A DNA stretch of 64,000 nt from Arthrobacter sp. ok362 (GTDB lineage Bacteria; Actinomycetota; Actinomycetes; Actinomycetales; Micrococcaceae): the NCBI RefSeq assembly GCF_900102785.1, contig NZ_FNGC01000006.1, positions 1 to 64,000 of the forward strand, read 5' to 3'. This document shows, piece after piece, positions 25,842 through 36,800 of this stretch. The notes below the pieces were generated by a model. It did not search any database and had not been told where the DNA came from. It was given only the letters and a program-made list of their open reading frames with translations. A program made the translations under genes and the position numbers. Positions within the stretch are counted from its first letter, which is position 1. Every line of letters begins with the position of its first letter.

Positions 25842-27329
25842 GTGGAACGTAAACGAAATATCATGGTCATTCTGGCCGGCGGCGTTGGCAGCCGCGTCGG
25901 ACTGAGTATTCCGAAGCAGTTGGTCAAGATAGCGGGCCGGCCGATCATGGAGCACACGCTCGCCGTTGCTCAGGAGTGCGACCTGGTCGATGAGATCATC
26001 GTCATGATGACCCCCGGTTATCTGGACAACGTGCGCGCCATGGTGAAAAAGTGCTCCTTCACGAAGGTGACCACTATCCTGGAAGGCGCAGCAGAACGGA
26101 ACGGGACCACGAAGCTGGCTCTGGACGCAATCGGCGATCAGGACGTCAACGTAATCTTCCATGACGCCGTGCGGCCGCTCGTCTCGGTCCGCATCATCGC
26201 GGATGTCATAGCCGCCTTGGACGACCACGAAGCTGTGGACGTTGCCATTCCGTCCGCAGACACGATCATTGTCGTTTCCGAAGATGATTCGATGCAGGGT
26301 AAGACGTCAGATCTGGCCAAGATCCGTGAAGTGCCGCCCCGGGGCTACCTCCGCCGAGGCCAGACGCCTCAGGCATTTCACCTCGCCACCATCAAGAAAG
26401 CATACGAGGTGGCCCGAAAAGACCCTGACTTCAAAGCCACCGATGACTGCACCGTAGTCCTCCGTTATCTGCCGGACGTCCCCATCGCGGTGGTCATGGG
26501 GGATGAACGGAACATGAAGATCACCCAGCCCATTGACGTCTACTTGGCGGACAAGCTCTTTCAACTCACCCGCAACCACGACGGCCTTCAGCACACCGCT
26601 CTCCAGTTCAGCGAAAAACTGTCCGGTAAGACCGTGGTGGTCTTCGGCGGGTCCTATGGGATCGGGGCGGACATTGCGGCGCTGGCGGCCGAATACGGCG
26701 CCGCGGTCAAGGTGTTTTCCCGGGGTCTGACAAACACTCACGTGAATCGTCGAGCAGATCTCATAAAGGCGCGCGACGAAGTGCTGGCCGATACCGGCCG
26801 CATTGACTACGTGGTCAACACCGCCGGCGTCCTCCCGATGGGTTCCCTGGCGGACGCGTCCGAGGAGACGATCTACCTCGCAACGGAAGTCAACTACATC
26901 GCTCCGATGCTCATCGCCCAGACTTTTCACGATGAACTCGCGAAGACGCGGGGCGCCCTGCTGCTCTTTACTTCGAGCTCTTACACCCGAGGGCGGGCAG
27001 GGTACAGCCTGTACAGCTCCGCGAAGGCGGCAACGGTCAACCTCACCCAGGCGCTGGCGGACGAGTGGTCCCACGAGGGTATCCGGGTTAACTGTGTGAA
27101 CCCCGAGCGAACGGCCACCCCGATGCGCACCAACGCATTCGGATCGGAGCCCGCTGCCGATTTGCTGGATTCTACTGAGGTAGCGCGGCGGTCGCTGGAC
27201 GTTCTCATCACCAATACGACTGGTCACGTTATCGACGTCCGCAAAATGGACCCGCTGAACGTTGCCGTGATGGACAGTCCAGCCATCCAGGACGAATTCC
27301 AAATGGCGGAGCCGGTCCTGGAACACTGA
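25842..27329 (+). CDS. Bifunctional CDP-ribitol synthase (IspD-like cytidylyltransferase plus SDR reductase)
   Basis: A 495-residue fusion. Residues 1-240 are an IspD/TarI-like cytidylyltransferase (ILAGGVGSRVG, PKQLVKIAGRP, HDAVRPLV, TPQAFHL). Residues 265-490 are a short-chain dehydrogenase (GGSYGIGADIA, NTAGVLPMG, catalytic Ser in TSSSYTRGRAG, YSLYSSAK with the Tyr-Lys pair). This order is that of Haemophilus Bcs1/Acs1, which reduces ribulose 5-phosphate and couples the product to CTP, giving CDP-ribitol. Staphylococcal TarI and TarJ do this as separate proteins. The GTG at 25842 follows AGGGGGA. It supplies the donor for the polymerases that follow. Confidence 0.88.
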   Translation: MERKRNIMVILAGGVGSRVGLSIPKQLVKIAGRPIMEHTLAVAQECDLVDEIIVMMTPGYLDNVRAMVKKCSFTKVTTILEGAAERNGTTKLALDAIGDQDVNVIFHDAVRPLVSVRIIADVIAALDDHEAVDVAIPSADTIIVVSEDDSMQGKTSDLAKIREVPPRGYLRRGQTPQAFHLATIKKAYEVARKDPDFKATDDCTVVLRYLPDVPIAVVMGDERNMKITQPIDVYLADKLFQLTRNHDGLQHTALQFSEKLSGKTVVVFGGSYGIGADIAALAAEYGAAVKVFSRGLTNTHVNRRADLIKARDEVLADTGRIDYVVNTAGVLPMGSLADASEETIYLATEVNYIAPMLIAQTFHDELAKTRGALLLFTSSSYTRGRAGYSLYSSAKAATVNLTQALADEWSHEGIRVNCVNPERTATPMRTNAFGSEPAADLLDSTEVARRSLDVLITNTTGHVIDVRKMDPLNVAVMDSPAIQDEFQMAEPVLEH

Positions 27330-27378
27330 CGTTGGCTACTTGCCCCGGATGAGAATGTGCAGATCGGTTTGGAGATAG

Positions 27379-30300
27379 TTGTTGGAACGCATTGAACCCG
27401 TCAAGTCCCTGAGTGAATCGCCGCTTCAGTCCACACGACTGGCCGGAGGACCCCCGCCGGCCCCCTTGGAGATTCCGTTCAGTCCAGAAGCCTTGACCGA
27501 TGTGGCCGTCTTGGAGACATGTATCTGGCTTGAAAACGGCATGCTCGAAGTCGGCGGTATCGCTTTCATCGCAGGGCTGCCCTCCGACCCGGGATCTCTG
27601 GAGGTGACGCTGGTGCTCACGGACCAAGCGGGGAAGAGCCGAACGATCAGTGTCGCTCGGGCCAATAACCCGGATTCCGGCACTACTGACAAAGATCCGT
27701 GGGGTTACTACGGAGCGGCCGGTTTTTCCGCGGAGATCAACGTCCCCGAACTCGCCGAAGTCTTCGCGGACGTTCCTCGGACCGGAACCCTCTCCACCTG
27801 GAATGTCGCAGTAGATCTGACGGTTGCCGGTGGCACGCGCCGGGTCCCTATCCAGCGACGCACATATGGCCAATTCATGCGCACGCTTCTGTCCGAGCGC
27901 CTACCCGGAGATATTTTTGTAACCCCGGAATTCTCCCCTGAGGACGGGTTCCGGCTAGTCCTAAGGCGTGCAGCCGTGGTGGCCGAGGGGGTGGATATCT
28001 CCGGCAGGAGGATCGGCCTGAACCTGCGTGAAATCGATCCCACGTGGACGTTCACCAAGGTGGTCGCCCGTAGGGGTGAGTTGACGGCGCAGGCAGCGGT
28101 GACAACGGGACCTGACGGGATCGGCCGCGCAGTCCTTGACTTGCCGGTCGGCCCCGGGCAGGAAACCGATTTTCCACAGTGGACGCTCCGCGCTGTTACT
28201 GATACCGCCGTCGAACGGGGCCTGGGCTGGGGGTTGACCGCCTCAAGTGCCAGCTGTCATGTTTCCGCTGCGGGATCGCCACTGGTGGCGGCCAGCAACG
28301 CTGCCGGGAATCTTAGCCTCCTGGACAGCGAGGCCTTCGTCTTGGTCGAGTCTGCGTCACTCGATCAGGAAGAGACGTCGCTGATTCTGGTCGTGAAAAC
28401 CGGGGACCCTGCCTCGGCGTCGCGCGTGCACCTGGACGGGAAAAGTTCTGTCTGGCCGACGTCAGTGCAGCCAACGCCTCATGGTGGCTTCGAGATAGTC
28501 CTCCCGGTTCCCGGACCGGGAAACTACCGGCTAGAATGTGCGCCCGACGCCGGAACTGCGGGTAGCGCCTCCGTTGTCCGTGTGGGGCACTCCTTGGCGG
28601 GCCGCAGCGCCTTTCTGGGCAACAACCGTGTGGAGTTGCAGTTTGCCGCCAGGACACAGCAGGGGCTGACCTTGGCCGTCCGCCCTAGGTCCGCATCTTC
28701 GAACCCGAAACATGTCCCGGGTCTCCTAAGCGTGGTCGTGCCAATGCACAACGCGGATGTATACGTCCGCGAGTGTCTAGCGAGCGTCACCGGCCAAAGC
28801 TACCGGAATATCGAGGTCATCGTCGTCGACGATGGGTCCACAGACATCTCGGCGCAAATTGTCCGGGACTTCCGCACGCGGGACCCCCGGATCCGAATCA
28901 TCACTCAGGACCGCCGCGGTCCGGGCGCGGCGCGGGACAGAGGTGTACTCTCCGCAAGAGGCGAATTCCTTACTTTTGTGGACTCCGACGACATGGTTGC
29001 CGAGGGCGGCTTTGCGCGGTTGATGGCCTCCCTTACCACTTCGAATGCTGACTTCGCCGTCGCTGGAGTCCAGGTCTTCCAAGGCCAGAAGCTGATGCCG
29101 GTTCCGTGGCAGGAATCGCTAAAGCATTCGGCATTCTCAAGGCAAACCTTGCCGGCGGCGCCCGTTGCACTTCGCCACATGACCGTCGTGGGGGCAGCCT
29201 TCCGCACATCGTTCTGGAACGCCAAAGCCCTCTGGTTCGGCGCCAGCCGCGCCTTCGAAAGCGACCGGCCCATGCTGGAGGCGTACAAGGCCGGAACGTT
29301 CGATCTCCTTCCGGACGTTGTCTACCGCTGGCGTCTCTGGACCCAACGCGAAAAGCAGGCGGATGAGCAGATCCTCGTTGAGCGTATGGGTGGCATTCTG
29401 CCGAGCTGGCGGGCCACCACGAAAGAACTGGCTGGACACCCGGAGGGACTGCAGGAGTTTGAATCGCACTTCCTCACGCACGTCCTCCTGAAGAATGCAC
29501 TCCTGGCTGTTAGCCACGATTTCCCCGCACTCCGACAGCTGGCCCAGGAGAACTGCCGCGAAGTGCTCGATGGGGTGAATAAGCAATCCTGGTTCGGCAT
29601 CTCACTGCACGACCGGATTGTACTCAAGCTTGTTGCCGCCGGGCAGTTCGAGCTGCTGGCGCGCTTCTTGGAACACAATGCACCCGCATTCGCTTTTGCG
29701 CCGCTGGAACAAACAGCTGAAGGAGTGGTCTATACCGCCCCCCTCATCGAGGAAATCGCACCGTATCTTTCAGAGGACACGCTGGTGCGGCCCTATTCCT
29801 CGCTTCCGGCTGTTTCGCTCCTGACGTCGGTTCACTGGGCTGAAGATGAAAACAGGTTGCTGATTGAGGGCGCCGCGTACATTGAAGGTCTCTCGGCGGA
29901 TCCCGAGAGTCTGCGAATCGGCCTGCAACTTGTCGGACCGGGCGGCCGCGTCTTTCCGGCCAAGGTTGAACGAACCGTCAATCCTCGAATGGATCAATTC
30001 GCCAAGGACCCGCACAACAGTTACGCTCAAGCGTGTTTCGTGGCCAGCATCGATTTTGATGACGTCATCGATGACGCGGAACTTTCGGCCCGGCCGGGGT
30101 TTTTACAGACCTATGACGTCCGGTTGATTCTCCAGAGCCCCGAAACGGAGCGCATCTGTGCCATGGAGCGGCGGCACGACTTCAGGATCATGCAAACGCC
30201 GATTTCCCGAGAGCACAGAGACCAGATCTGGATCACTCCCGAGTTCACCAAGACGGACGGGTTGCGGATACGGCTTCGGCGAAGCGCCATCTGGGCGACA

Positions 30301-32211
30301 GACGTCGGCTTCGAAAATCGCACTCTGCAGATCTCTTTGCAGGAATATGGCTCGATGCTACAGTTCCGCTACCTCCGTCTCACTGCAGCGGGACACTCAG
30401 TTCAGTCAGAACTGGTCAGGTACACCCAAAATGGGCTCTACGGCAGCATCGAGGTTCCCGAAGGAGTGTGGACAGAGCCGTCAGGGCTGAGGCACTGGAC
30501 TGTGGACGCTGTGACCGCAGACGGACGAACGCGGCGCATCGGCTGGTCCCTGGAGGGCGGGTCCGGCGCCGGACGGGAAATTGTCTCCGCGGACGGGAGC
30601 CTACGGCTAACCCGCACCAACCAGGGAAACATCACCCTAACGGACGATCCGTTGTGGACAGAAGTCGTCAATGTGCGCTTCGACTCTAGCTCCACGTCTC
30701 TCGTCTTCGATGTCCGGACTGACTCTCCGGATGCATTGCCTGCCTTTGAACTGGCCAGTGACCGCCACACATTCACCGGATTTACCGTGAAGCCACTGGC
30801 AAAGGGATTGTACGAGCTGACTTTCGACCTCACCGTCTCCGACTGGGGCCGCCAGCGCAAAGTTCCGCCGAGCGGCCGCTACTACCTACGGCGTGTTGCT
30901 ACGACAGACGGCGTCAGTTCGTATTCCTCAGTAACGCGTGCCGCGCAGGAACTTGGGGCACGTGGCAACCGCCTGGACTGTAGCCGTGTCGGGGTGCACC
31001 TTGGAGCCAGCCACACTGGCACGTTCCGCGTGACGTTCCAACCGGCACTCACCACCGAGGAAAAGAGCCAACGCGGACAGTTGGCGCTCTACGAGCGCCA
31101 CATTGAGGACCCCGTGCTCCCGTTGGATCCGGAAGCTTTCTTCTTCCGGTGCTATTTCGGCGAGGTCGCTAACGACAGCCAGGTGGAGTTGCACAAAGAG
31201 GCACGACGCCGGTGGCCGCAGGCGAAGCTGTATTGGGAAGTTTCGGACTTCTCGGTCTCGCTGCCGGAGGGCGGCATACCAGTGGTCAAGCGTTCAGAGG
31301 CTTGGTACGAGGCCCGGAGCACGGCCACCTACACCTTCTCCAATAATGATGCCGATTGGTGGAAGCTTAGGCGCCCTGGCCAAACCGTGGTCCAGACTTT
31401 CCACGGGCATCCCTTTAAGCGAATGGGCCGTTCCCGCTGGCTCAGCCTCGGAGCCGGCCCCGAACGGATCGCCCAACGGATCGAGGTAAAGAACGACCAG
31501 TGGAGCCACATCGTCAGCCAGAGCCCCAAAGCTACGGAGCTCTATGTCGAGGAATACGGATTCCGGGGGCAGGTGCTCGAACTCGGCTACCCGCGGAACG
31601 ACGTGTTCAAGGGGCCCCATGCAGCCCAGACTGCCGCTGACACCCGGCGTCTGCTGGGGATCGACGATTCCAAGACAGTTGTGCTTTACGCACCGACTTG
31701 GCGGGAATCAGACCAGAAGGCAACAACAGAGACTGTGGTCACGGACCTGTTCGACGCCCAAAAAATCGCTGAGGATTTGGGACCTGACTACGTGTTGCTT
31801 ATGCGGGGCCACAGATACAGCGCTAAGGCCGGTCCTGTGGACCGCGGCGCCGCACGCATCATCGACGTCACCTCGTATCCAGACTCGGCTGACTTGTGTC
31901 TCGCGTCGGACATTGGCGTCTTCGATTATTCTTCAATTCGGTTCGACTATGCGGTTACGGGCAAGCCCATGGTCTTCTATGTCCCGGACTACTCGCTGTA
32001 CGAGAACGAAAGAGGTTGGCTTTTTCCTTATGAAGAGTCTGCTCCCGGACCCTTGGTTTTTGAGGAAAATAAACTTGCTGCTTGGATCAAGGAACACCAG
32101 CTCTGGCGTGGAGATTTCTCCGCCCAATACTCGCGTTTCCTCGAGAACTATGCCCCCTACGACGACGGTTCTGCGGCTGGCCGCATTCTGGATTCCGTGA
32201 GGCCTGAATAA
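27379..32211 (+). CDS. Giant polyol-phosphate polymerase: beta module, GT2, beta module, TagF-like domain
   Basis: A 1610-residue protein. A beta-rich module (about 35-400) is followed by a GT2 glycosyltransferase (about 450-700: SVVVPMHNADVYVRECL, VVDDGSTD, FVDSDDM), then a second copy of the beta module (about 815-1200). The end (about 1250-1605) is a CDP-glycerol glycerophosphotransferase (TagF/TarL) domain with QTFHGHPFKRMG, ELGYPRNDVF, LYAPTWRES, MRGH and DYSSIRFDYAVTGKP. The two beta modules share IxGLxxDPxSL and WITPEF/FVTPEF motifs. It probably joins ribitol phosphate from CDP-ribitol and a sugar into one repeat. TTG at 27379 or 27382; GGAGA precedes both. Confidence 0.85.
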   Translation: MLERIEPVKSLSESPLQSTRLAGGPPPAPLEIPFSPEALTDVAVLETCIWLENGMLEVGGIAFIAGLPSDPGSLEVTLVLTDQAGKSRTISVARANNPDSGTTDKDPWGYYGAAGFSAEINVPELAEVFADVPRTGTLSTWNVAVDLTVAGGTRRVPIQRRTYGQFMRTLLSERLPGDIFVTPEFSPEDGFRLVLRRAAVVAEGVDISGRRIGLNLREIDPTWTFTKVVARRGELTAQAAVTTGPDGIGRAVLDLPVGPGQETDFPQWTLRAVTDTAVERGLGWGLTASSASCHVSAAGSPLVAASNAAGNLSLLDSEAFVLVESASLDQEETSLILVVKTGDPASASRVHLDGKSSVWPTSVQPTPHGGFEIVLPVPGPGNYRLECAPDAGTAGSASVVRVGHSLAGRSAFLGNNRVELQFAARTQQGLTLAVRPRSASSNPKHVPGLLSVVVPMHNADVYVRECLASVTGQSYRNIEVIVVDDGSTDISAQIVRDFRTRDPRIRIITQDRRGPGAARDRGVLSARGEFLTFVDSDDMVAEGGFARLMASLTTSNADFAVAGVQVFQGQKLMPVPWQESLKHSAFSRQTLPAAPVALRHMTVVGAAFRTSFWNAKALWFGASRAFESDRPMLEAYKAGTFDLLPDVVYRWRLWTQREKQADEQILVERMGGILPSWRATTKELAGHPEGLQEFESHFLTHVLLKNALLAVSHDFPALRQLAQENCREVLDGVNKQSWFGISLHDRIVLKLVAAGQFELLARFLEHNAPAFAFAPLEQTAEGVVYTAPLIEEIAPYLSEDTLVRPYSSLPAVSLLTSVHWAEDENRLLIEGAAYIEGLSADPESLRIGLQLVGPGGRVFPAKVERTVNPRMDQFAKDPHNSYAQACFVASIDFDDVIDDAELSARPGFLQTYDVRLILQSPETERICAMERRHDFRIMQTPISREHRDQIWITPEFTKTDGLRIRLRRSAIWATDVGFENRTLQISLQEYGSMLQFRYLRLTAAGHSVQSELVRYTQNGLYGSIEVPEGVWTEPSGLRHWTVDAVTADGRTRRIGWSLEGGSGAGREIVSADGSLRLTRTNQGNITLTDDPLWTEVVNVRFDSSSTSLVFDVRTDSPDALPAFELASDRHTFTGFTVKPLAKGLYELTFDLTVSDWGRQRKVPPSGRYYLRRVATTDGVSSYSSVTRAAQELGARGNRLDCSRVGVHLGASHTGTFRVTFQPALTTEEKSQRGQLALYERHIEDPVLPLDPEAFFFRCYFGEVANDSQVELHKEARRRWPQAKLYWEVSDFSVSLPEGGIPVVKRSEAWYEARSTATYTFSNNDADWWKLRRPGQTVVQTFHGHPFKRMGRSRWLSLGAGPERIAQRIEVKNDQWSHIVSQSPKATELYVEEYGFRGQVLELGYPRNDVFKGPHAAQTAADTRRLLGIDDSKTVVLYAPTWRESDQKATTETVVTDLFDAQKIAEDLGPDYVLLMRGHRYSAKAGPVDRGAARIIDVTSYPDSADLCLASDIGVFDYSSIRFDYAVTGKPMVFYVPDYSLYENERGWLFPYEESAPGPLVFEENKLAAWIKEHQLWRGDFSAQYSRFLENYAPYDDGSAAGRILDSVRPE

Positions 32212-32239
32212 TTCCCGTGCTCTAAGGAATATCAAGGTA

Positions 32240-32276
32240 GATGAACCCTGTGATTGGGACATTCACGGGGTTCATC
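32240..32276. terminator. Hairpin between convergent genes
   Basis: A 14-base stem (32240-32253 with 32263-32276, one G-U pair in the RNA) lies between the ends of the giant polymerase and the minus-strand GT2 gene. A smaller GGCCC/GGGCC hairpin follows. There is no clear T-run. Confidence 0.5.
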
Positions 32277-32370
32277 GGCCCTGGGGGACCGGGCCTGGTC
32301 TGCGAATCTTAGCCTCACGCAGCTCGGCAGATTATTCTTTCGTTACCCCGGGAACCACCCCAAATGTAAA

Positions 32371-33783
32371 TTAAGCCTTGGGCAGACCCTCCTGAATCAC
32401 CGCGGGTGTTTTGCCCTCGTGGGGTATGGAGAGTGCGAAGTGGATTATCCATAACATTTGGGTGAGTATGTCAGAAAGTAAAACAGAAGTGTCAGTCCCA
32501 GAATCCCAACTGGCAAGACTGTGGCGTTCCCCATTTTCCTGTAAAAGACTTGCTCGACCAACTAGCAAATTGCGGAGGAAGCGCTTTGAGGCCGCGTCTC
32601 TTCCGACGACGGATAAGCGCCAGCCATCTCGTCCCCAATTTACATCGAAGGCTATTCGATGATTGACCACGACATGTTCGAGAACTAAACATGTAGGTTT
32701 GTACATCCTCGACTTAGTGAATGTGAGTGGAAGCTGGGGGGATCGGTCGATTCGTTCCTTGAGCTTGAGCACCAATTCTTCGCCGTTAGGTCTTGCGATC
32801 ATCGCCACGACCTCCTCGAGGGACCCTGAGAAGAGCGTGTCAAGCAGTTCACGAACGTGACTGTTCGCATTCCCTCGTAGCCGGTCGTTCCAGAGATGCG
32901 ACACCTTGCGAGCCCGGTCGATCAATTGTTGCTGCTCACTGCGGTCGAGGGCGAGGAAACGACGGTTGAACGCGAACGTGAGTCCGGCCGCTCCAGTGAA
33001 GAACCGTTCTAGGAGCATGTCGCGCCGGGCGCCGGAATCTGTGTGCCTCTCGACCACGTCGATGACCGTCAGGTTCTTCGTCAGATCCTTTCCCGGCGGC
33101 TGGCCGGCCTTGCTTACGTTACCGGCGGCGGGTGTGCCTGGAACGCCGTTGGCACGATTACGTATCCAGTAATAGATTTGGTCGGAGATCGCTGAAATGT
33201 GGTTTGACTCGAGGTAAGCCCGCATCACAAAGGGCTGGTCTTCACCGTTGCTGTATCCTAGCGGGAACCGGATCCTATGCCGTTCGATCATGGAGCGCCG
33301 GAACATCTTCATCGGGCTCAAGGTGCGGTAGGCGAAGCTGTCTATGAAGTCCTCGGCGCGACGTTCGGTCTTGAAAACGGAGCGCGGCAGGGACCGCGTT
33401 CCGATACCGAAGTTCTCCATCTTGCAGAGCACGACGTCGGATCCCGACTCGTCAGCCGCCTTCAAAAGGTTCTCCACGGTTTGCGGAGCGATCAGGTCAT
33501 CGGAGTCGAGAAAAAAGACAAACTCGCCGCTCGCTATGTCGAGAGCAACATTCCTCGGGAGTGCCGCTGAACCGCTGTTCGGGATGCCGCGGACGATACA
33601 GTTAGCATGCATGGCAGCGTATTCGTTGAGGATTTCAAGACTGTCGTCCGTTGATCCGTCGTCGACAGCAATCAGCTCAAAGTCTTGCGATGTTTGAGCC
33701 GGGAGCACATCGAGAGTTTCGCGTAGGTACGCTGAGGCGTTGAACACCGGCATGACGATGCTTAGGCGAGGTTGCTGCCGCAC
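32371..33783 (-). CDS. GT2 glycosyltransferase, possibly wall teichoic acid sugar transferase
   Basis: A 470-residue protein with an N-terminal GT-A family 2 domain: SIVMPVFNASAYLRETL, VDDGSTDD (40-47), the metal-binding FFLDSDD (93-96), and NGEDQPFVMRAYL as the likely catalytic-base segment. About 200 C-terminal residues follow without a recognised motif. This size and layout recall TarS/TarP-type enzymes that add GlcNAc to poly(ribitol phosphate), but a specific match is inference. The frame is open upstream to 33909; I choose GTG 33783 because the N-terminus then begins directly before the family motif. Its DNA is visibly richer in A and T than the backbone. It follows the next polymerase gene by 80 bases on the same strand. 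Confidence 0.72.
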   Translation of the reverse strand: MRQQPRLSIVMPVFNASAYLRETLDVLPAQTSQDFELIAVDDGSTDDSLEILNEYAAMHANCIVRGIPNSGSAALPRNVALDIASGEFVFFLDSDDLIAPQTVENLLKAADESGSDVVLCKMENFGIGTRSLPRSVFKTERRAEDFIDSFAYRTLSPMKMFRRSMIERHRIRFPLGYSNGEDQPFVMRAYLESNHISAISDQIYYWIRNRANGVPGTPAAGNVSKAGQPPGKDLTKNLTVIDVVERHTDSGARRDMLLERFFTGAAGLTFAFNRRFLALDRSEQQQLIDRARKVSHLWNDRLRGNANSHVRELLDTLFSGSLEEVVAMIARPNGEELVLKLKERIDRSPQLPLTFTKSRMYKPTCLVLEHVVVNHRIAFDVNWGRDGWRLSVVGRDAASKRFLRNLLVGRASLLQENGERHSLASWDSGTDTSVLLSDILTQMLWIIHFALSIPHEGKTPAVIQEGLPKA

Positions 33784-33863
33784 TGTTTTCCGTTCTTGTT
33801 GCTGGTTGATCCACGCAGCTGAGGGGCTGCCGACCGCACACTCGGGAGGTGCCGATCGCTCGG

Positions 33864-36800
33864 TCAGTCGGTGCTTGAGGTGATGCCGATGGCTTCCTTG
33901 TCCGGCCATAGCGCATCAAAGACCCGGCTTGTTGCCTCACCGTCGCAGTACGGGGCAAACATCTTGACGAAAGCCTCGTACTTGGGCGCGTAGCGGCGGG
34001 ACACGGCGGAGATGTTTTTGATGGAGCGAACAACCTCGTCCGTGGTGTTGTGAAGCGGACCGGGTGCTTTTTCTTCAAGGTCGAAGTAGAAGCCCCGGGT
34101 CGCATCACGGTACTGGGCGATGTCCGGTGTGAGGAACACAATGGGTTTGCCCGTCACGCAGAAGTCGAACATCACGGACGAGTAGTCGTTGACCAGGATG
34201 TCCGCTGCCGTGTAGAGGTCGTTGACCTCCGGGTATTCGGTCACGTCGATGACGAACTTGTTGGCCGCAGTCTGCCGTTGGCTTGCGATGTTGTGGTGTC
34301 CGCGCAAGAGCAGCACGTAGTCGTCGCCGAGCTGCTGCTGGGCCTTTTCGAAATCGAGGTAGGTGACCATCTCGTACTGCCGTGAGTCGTTCTTTGCGTC
34401 ATCGCGCCACGTGGGCGCGTAGAGAATCGCAGTCTTGCCATCGGGGATGCCGAGATTTGTCCTGATGGCGGCCCGGTTCTGTTCCATCCGCTCGGGGGTG
34501 AGGCTGTCGTTACGGGGATAGCCCTCGGCCACAACCCGCCCCTCGAACCCGAAGCAGTTGGCGAGGACCCCGGCGGCGTACTCGTTCTGCGCCAGGAGCG
34601 CGTCCCAATACTCCGCCTCCCGCCACATCAGGTTCCAGTAGGAAAGAGAGAAGCTGGTGCGGGCGACGTCGTTGCCGAGCTTCTTGAGGGGTGTGCCGTG
34701 CCAGGTCTGGATGTAGACCTGCCCCTCGCGTTTGCGGAAATAGAACGGGAAATTGTTGTTGTTGATCAAAATCCGGGACTCGGTCAAGAGCTGGTACCAC
34801 TTCCGGGAGCCGATCAAGACTGCTTCGGTTCCTGCCGGTACGGGCACCGAAAAATCAGCGACCGCCCAGTACAGGGGCCACTGGCTTCCCCGTCGTTGGA
34901 ATTCCTCCAATAGACGGCGCGGACTGTCGGTAGCACGGCGTCCGCCGAAGCACATGAACAGGACGGCGTCCTTAAGCTCAGCGCTACCGGCCCGCGTTAC
35001 CGGAGTGCGGAGCGTCTGCTGGTCGAACCGTCCTGTCTCGTCTTCTGCGAAGGGGGGCCTCAGGTGGATGGTCAGCGCAGCCTTCGGGGCGCGGCTTACT
35101 CCGATTTCCAGCCGGTCCGCTTCAATCCGGCGGGGCATCTGCGTTTGGAGCCCGGACGACGCCGGGATCCAATAGCCCATGTGGTCGTCGACCCCCCGGG
35201 GAACGTGGCGCACGCTGTAGGCACCGGTTTCCGGCATTACCTCGTCGCCACCCCAAGGCCGGTGAGGGAGCAGAAATTGCGCAGAGAAGTGGTTGCTTCC
35301 CTCGTTCGTCCGGACCGCCAAGACGACGTCGGTCGCAGGGATGACGGCCTTCCCACTGGAAAGGACAAAGCGGGGGGCTCGGGTCACGGGAAGGTCTGCA
35401 GAGCCCTCGATCCGAAGGATGCGTTTGTCGGGTGAGACTTCGACTGCGGACGCAATAACGCGGCTCTTCCGCTCCTCGAGGGTGATGAACCCGTAACCTG
35501 TCAGTCCCAGCCTCAGGCTTCGGGTTTGATCGGAACGGGCCTCGAGTTCCGCGGTCCCCTCCGGCCACGCCACTGGCTGGGGCGCCTTGACGCCGCTCTC
35601 CAGTCGCAGATGCCATTCATATTCGGCCGTGGTCCTTGCACCGGATCCCAGCGCCGGGACGTCGATGAGGTAGACGGCTCGGTTCCCCTCCACCTCTTGG
35701 AAAGTCGCTGTTTTACGGATGCCAAACTTGGTGCTCTCGATGGAAACCCTGGTGGCCACAGGGGCGGCATGGGCCTCGACCGTAAGCTTCAGGGTTCGTC
35801 CTGCCAGCTCCAGGGATGTCGCCACGTAGTGCGGAGCAACCGGAACAAAGGTCAGCCCAGTGGCTGCGCGCATCTCCACGGCCATCCTGGTGGTGCCTTG
35901 CATGGGGCCTACAGGCAGCTGGCCGGTCGAACCGTTGAGGTCACGGCGCATCAATGGCGCTGTGAGTGTTCGGCCGCCGGCACTGACGGTCAGGAGAACG
36001 TACCAGCTGACGGGAGCTGCAGCCCCGTTTCCCTCAAGCATCACGGCCGGGTCAATGGTGGTGCTGAAACCCGCGTCGGAGTACGACGTCCAGTTGTCGT
36101 TGGACTCCCAATCGATGGACTTGTCCGTGTGGCGGGCCACTGCCAAGGGGACAGCCTCCCCGCTGCTGGCGTTGACCAAGGAGGCCTGGATCGAGAGGTT
36201 GCCGTTGATCGGGTCCACTGAGGATATGTACGCGTGACCGCCGATTACTAGCTGGCCGTCGTCCTGCCAGTCGAAGCGGGTCAATTTGCTGACCAGCCGA
36301 AGGTCGATATCGCGGCAGGGCAGGAGCCGGGGATCGTAGGTTGAAAGCTCCTCCAGGTAGAGGGGCTGTGCGAGGATCCCGGAATCTGTCAGCACCGTCG
36401 GAAAGCTGGACGCGTAGTCGCTCCGGTGGTTACAGATGCGGATCACGTCCTCGCGCTTGTCCGCGAGGACGGCCGAGAGGATCAGCCGGTTGTGGATCCG
36501 GATGAGATCCCAGTCCAGCTCCTGACCTTCGCTGAGGCGGCGCACTGTGGCGTGTAGCAAATCCCAGTATTCGGGGCTGGTGCGGGGCACCACCTCGTAG
36601 TAGCGGAACAGTCCATTTCCCAGTTCTCCGGAAAGCAAACGCCGGTAGTCTCCGGGAGCCGCGACCGCGCGGACTGCGGCGGCCAGTGACTCGAGTCGGT
36701 GCAGTCGGTCTTCGAGGTATCCCGTCTCGCAGATCAGCCCGCGGGACGGGGGCCGGATAGCGGAATCCAGGGACGTATTGACGACCTTGCGGTCCAGAAC

